A DNA stretch of 41,011 nucleotides, from the NCBI GenBank assembly GCA_005885405.1, contig VAYN01000013.1, forward strand, positions 93,308 through 134,318. Direction: 5' to 3'. A program made the translations under genes and the position numbers. Shown here in pieces: positions 39,118 to 41,011 of this stretch (position 1 is the first letter of the stretch; every line of letters begins with the position of its first letter). The stretch is from Actinomycetota bacterium. GTDB taxonomy: Bacteria > Actinomycetota > Thermoleophilia > Solirubrobacterales > 70-9. The notes under the pieces are model-generated. The model was not told where the DNA came from. It saw only the letters and a program-made list of their open reading frames with translations, and did no database searches.

Positions 39118-40515
39118 TCAGGCTGGAGCCGTCTCGGCCGCGCCGCTCTCCACCGGGTGGCCGCCGTCCCGCCAGACCCCGACGCCTTTGCCGACGTGGA
39201 TCACGTCCTCGAAGCCGGCACGTTGAAGGATTGAGGCGGCGAGGCCGCTGCGCTTGCCGCCGCGGCAGATGGTGGCGACGGGGCGGTCGCGAGGGAGCTC
39301 GTCGAGGCGGCCGGCGAGCTCGACGTAAGGAATGTGGAGTGAGCCCGGGATGTGCTCGCCCGCGTACTCGGCGGCATTGCGGACGTCGAGGATCGCGGGC
39401 CCGGAGTCGCCGTCGACGCGGCGGGCCAGCTCGTCGGGGTCGATCAGCTCGATCCGGTGCACCGGCCGCTCCTCCATCCGCCAGGCGGTCATCCCGCCCT
39501 CGAGGTAACCGCGGACGGCGAGCCCGACCGACGCCAGTAGCTGCGCCGCCTGCCGCTCGTCGCCGCTGGAGGCGGCGACCATGACGATGTCACTCCCCTC
39601 CGGCACGACGCGGGAGACCTTGGTCGCGAAGCCGGTGTCGTAGGACGAGGAGCTGATCGCGCCCTCGATGTGTGCCTCGTCGAACTGCTCATTGGTGCGG
39701 CCGTCGACCACCACCGCTCCCTGCTCGACCAGCTCTTCCACCTCGTGCGGGCTGAGCGGCGCTGGGTTGCCGAAGTCCTCTACCAGCGGCCCGCGGTTGA
39801 GGCCGACGATGCGCTCGATGTTCGGCGGCTTGTCGCCGAGGGAGCCGACCTGATCCTCGACGAACTCGACTTCGTCGGCGATCGCGAGGGCGCGGTTGTG
39901 GCGGCGCTCGAAGCCGATCGTCGAGGAGGACTTGAGGTCAAGGCCGGAGCCGCCGCACAGCGAGCCGCCGAGGTGGGCGGGCCAGACCTCGACCTCGTCA
40001 GCCAGGACCAGGAGCCGTTCGTGCAGCGAGCGGAACATGTCCGCCGCGCCCTCCCGCGGCTCGACCGCGAGGTCGGGGCGGGCGACGTCGCCGATGAAGA
40101 GCGAATCGCCGCTCAGAAGGGCCCACGGATCGCCACCCCGACTCCTGTCGCTGAGCAGGAAGCAGGTGTGCTCGGGCCGGTGGCCGGGGGTGTGGATCGC
40201 CTCGACGACGAGGTTCCCCAGCTCCAGCTTCCAGCCGTCGGCGAAAGCCTCATGCGGGTACTCGGCCTCGGCCAGCTCGTGCACGTGCACCGTCGCTCCC
40301 GTCCGCCGGCACAGTCGCCCATGCCCGGAGACGTGGTCGGCGTGGTTGTGGGTCTCGAGCACGTGCCCGATCCGCACCCCGTGCAGGCTCGCCAGCCGCC
40401 GATAGGGATCGGTGTCCCATTGCGGGTCGACCACCACCGCGACCCCCGATTCCCGGTCGGCGACCAGATAGGAGGCACAGCCCAGGTCCTCGTGGATGAT
40501 CTGACGGAAAAGCAT
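39118..40515 (-). CDS. CstB-like persulfide dioxygenase fused to two rhodanese domains
   Basis: 465 residues. Metallo-beta-lactamase-fold dioxygenase (about 1-235): THNHADH at 55-61, H112 in TPGHRPEH, D137 in SGDSLF and H181 in WPAHLGG, the iron-binding set of ETHE1-type enzymes. First rhodanese domain (about 255-350) has VMVAASSGDERQA where a catalytic Cys would be, so it is inactive. Second rhodanese (about 358-455) has the active loop ICRGGKRS with Cys417. This dioxygenase-pseudo-rhodanese-rhodanese order is that of Staphylococcus CstB, which oxidises persulfides to thiosulfate and protects from sulfide. Good ribosome site GGGAGGG before the ATG. No sulfide regulator (CstR) is nearby. Confidence 0.92.
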   Translation of the reverse strand: MLFRQIIHEDLGCASYLVADRESGVAVVVDPQWDTDPYRRLASLHGVRIGHVLETHNHADHVSGHGRLCRRTGATVHVHELAEAEYPHEAFADGWKLELGNLVVEAIHTPGHRPEHTCFLLSDRSRGGDPWALLSGDSLFIGDVARPDLAVEPREGAADMFRSLHERLLVLADEVEVWPAHLGGSLCGGSGLDLKSSSTIGFERRHNRALAIADEVEFVEDQVGSLGDKPPNIERIVGLNRGPLVEDFGNPAPLSPHEVEELVEQGAVVVDGRTNEQFDEAHIEGAISSSSYDTGFATKVSRVVPEGSDIVMVAASSGDERQAAQLLASVGLAVRGYLEGGMTAWRMEERPVHRIELIDPDELARRVDGDSGPAILDVRNAAEYAGEHIPGSLHIPYVELAGRLDELPRDRPVATICRGGKRSGLAASILQRAGFEDVIHVGKGVGVWRDGGHPVESGAAETAPA

Positions 40516-40560
40516 CTTGCCCTCCCGGGCAGGCTACCGCGCCGACGACGCCCCCACAGC

Positions 40561-40566
40561 TAGAAT
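40561..40566 (+). promoter_or_regulatory. -10 box of tRNA-Gly
   Basis: TAGAAT ends 10 nt before the tRNA 5' end, the same spacing as at tRNA-Val. No clear -35 box. Confidence 0.5.
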
Positions 40567-40576
40567 GCCCTCCAGT

Positions 40577-40650
40577 GCGGCTGTAGCTCAGCTGGCTAGA
40601 GCGTCTGCTTGCCATGCAGAAGGTCGAGGGTTCGAATCCCTTCAGCCGCT
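40577..40650 (+). tRNA. tRNA-Gly (anticodon GCC)
   Basis: 74 nt. Acceptor GCGGCTG/CAGCCGC with discriminator U, D-arm GCTCAGCTGGCTAGAGC, anticodon stem TCTGC/GCAGA with loop TTGCCAT (anticodon GCC), T-arm GAGGGTTCGAATCCCTT. No encoded CCA. It is followed by an intrinsic terminator. Confidence 0.97.
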
Positions 40651-40658
40651 CTCACGAG

Positions 40659-40683
40659 AAGCCCCGCTCCGGCGGGGCTTTTC
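40659..40683 (+). terminator. Intrinsic terminator of tRNA-Gly
   Basis: AAGCCCCGC (40659-40667), loop TCCG, GCGGGGCTT (40672-40680), then TTCTG. Perfect 9-bp stem with U-rich tail, 9 nt after the tRNA. Confidence 0.85.
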
Positions 40684-40756
40684 TGTGTCCGGCCATAAAA
40701 ATGCCGCCTCCGCGACCTCCTGCGTTTCGCCTTGGCTGCCCGTTAGGGGACTCAGC

Positions 40757-41011
40757 CTAGGACTGGCTGGCTTCCTCGAAATCGCCGGCGAAGCTCTTGA
40801 CCAAGTCGCGAGCGAACTCGTACATCATCCCGAGGCCATCGCTCCGAACCCCCTTTGGGTGTCCGAAGCCGATCTCGAGAGGGAGATTGAGCTCGATCTT
40901 GGCGCCAACCCCCGGCGTTACACCACGCATACGGACAGTTCCGATTTCGGTGCGGTCGGCAAACAGTGCGTGCTGTTGAAGCTCGATGATCGCAATGCCA
41001 GAGCCATCGGC
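40757..41011 (-). CDS. Hypothetical protein, C-terminal 84 residues only
   Basis: The minus strand is open from the window edge to the TAG at 40759-40757. The fragment reads ADGSGIAIIELQQHALFADR and on through RMRGVTPGVGAKIELNLPLE to the end DFEEASQS. It has alternating hydrophobic residues, as in a beta-rich domain, then a helical end. Codon use is less GC-biased than that of neighbouring genes (for example ATT, GGA, CAA, TTG), which may point to a more recently acquired gene. No family recognised from this part. Confidence 0.6.
   Translation of the reverse strand, partial: ADGSGIAIIELQQHALFADRTEIGTVRMRGVTPGVGAKIELNLPLEIGFGHPKGVRSDGLGMMYEFARDLVKSFAGDFEEASQS

Overview
The window is GC-rich (roughly two thirds G+C) chromosomal DNA. 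It looks like an actinobacterium, most likely a Thermoleophilia/Solirubrobacterales-type lineage. Reasons: the order infC-rpmI-rplT-RNA methyltransferase-pheS-pheT-argCJBD-argG is the one found in Mycobacterium and relatives; GTG starts are frequent; tRNAs carry no encoded CCA; and many genes begin 6-9 nt after a TANNNT -10 box, which is the layout of leaderless mRNAs. The lineage call is an inference from gene content, not from a marker tree.

Layout. 1-7.9 kb: edge of a membrane protein, endonuclease IV (nfo, + strand), then minus-strand acyl-CoA dehydrogenase, a Cys-rich unknown protein, DNA polymerase III alpha (dnaE) and a secreted coiled-coil protein with an Rpf/lysozyme-like domain. 7.9-18.7 kb: one minus-strand, largely overlapping gene chain: RNA methyltransferase, pheS, pheT, argC, argJ, argB, argD, two unknown proteins, argG and a 51-residue membrane microprotein. 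argF, argR and argH are absent from this cluster. 18.8-25 kb: rplT and rpmI, separated from infC by a plus-strand UDP-GlcNAc 2-epimerase gene; then thrS and a large polytopic membrane protein.

25-28.7 kb: a cyclic-di-GMP-I riboswitch in front of a secreted protein gene, followed by a frameshifted membrane HD-GYP (c-di-GMP phosphodiesterase-type) gene, an AraC-type regulator, a VOC protein, a small membrane protein and tRNA-Val. 28.9-35.3 kb: zwf and a GNAT gene fire apart from overlapping -10 boxes; then membrane and secreted proteins, a stand-alone CarH-like B12 sensor, and a secreted protein that combines a metzincin-type zinc site with a Cys/Gln thioester-domain signature, an XRE regulator and a 24-residue membrane peptide.

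35.3-41 kb: acyltransferase-3 and SGNH hydrolase genes converging with a 60-nt overlap, tRNA-Cys, a DUF2630 protein, a disrupted saccharopine-dehydrogenase-like gene, a CstB-like persulfide dioxygenase-rhodanese, tRNA-Gly and the end of an unknown gene.

The most notable signals are: a perfect 17-bp-arm palindrome read in frame inside the RNA methyltransferase gene; a second, BIME-like structured element sharing its GGGGACA core; the split infC operon; the riboswitch/HD-GYP neighbourhood; the metzincin-thioester protein; and the compact divergent or leaderless promoters. No CRISPR array, integrase, transposase or prophage genes were seen, and no gene-free stretch exceeds about 300 bases.
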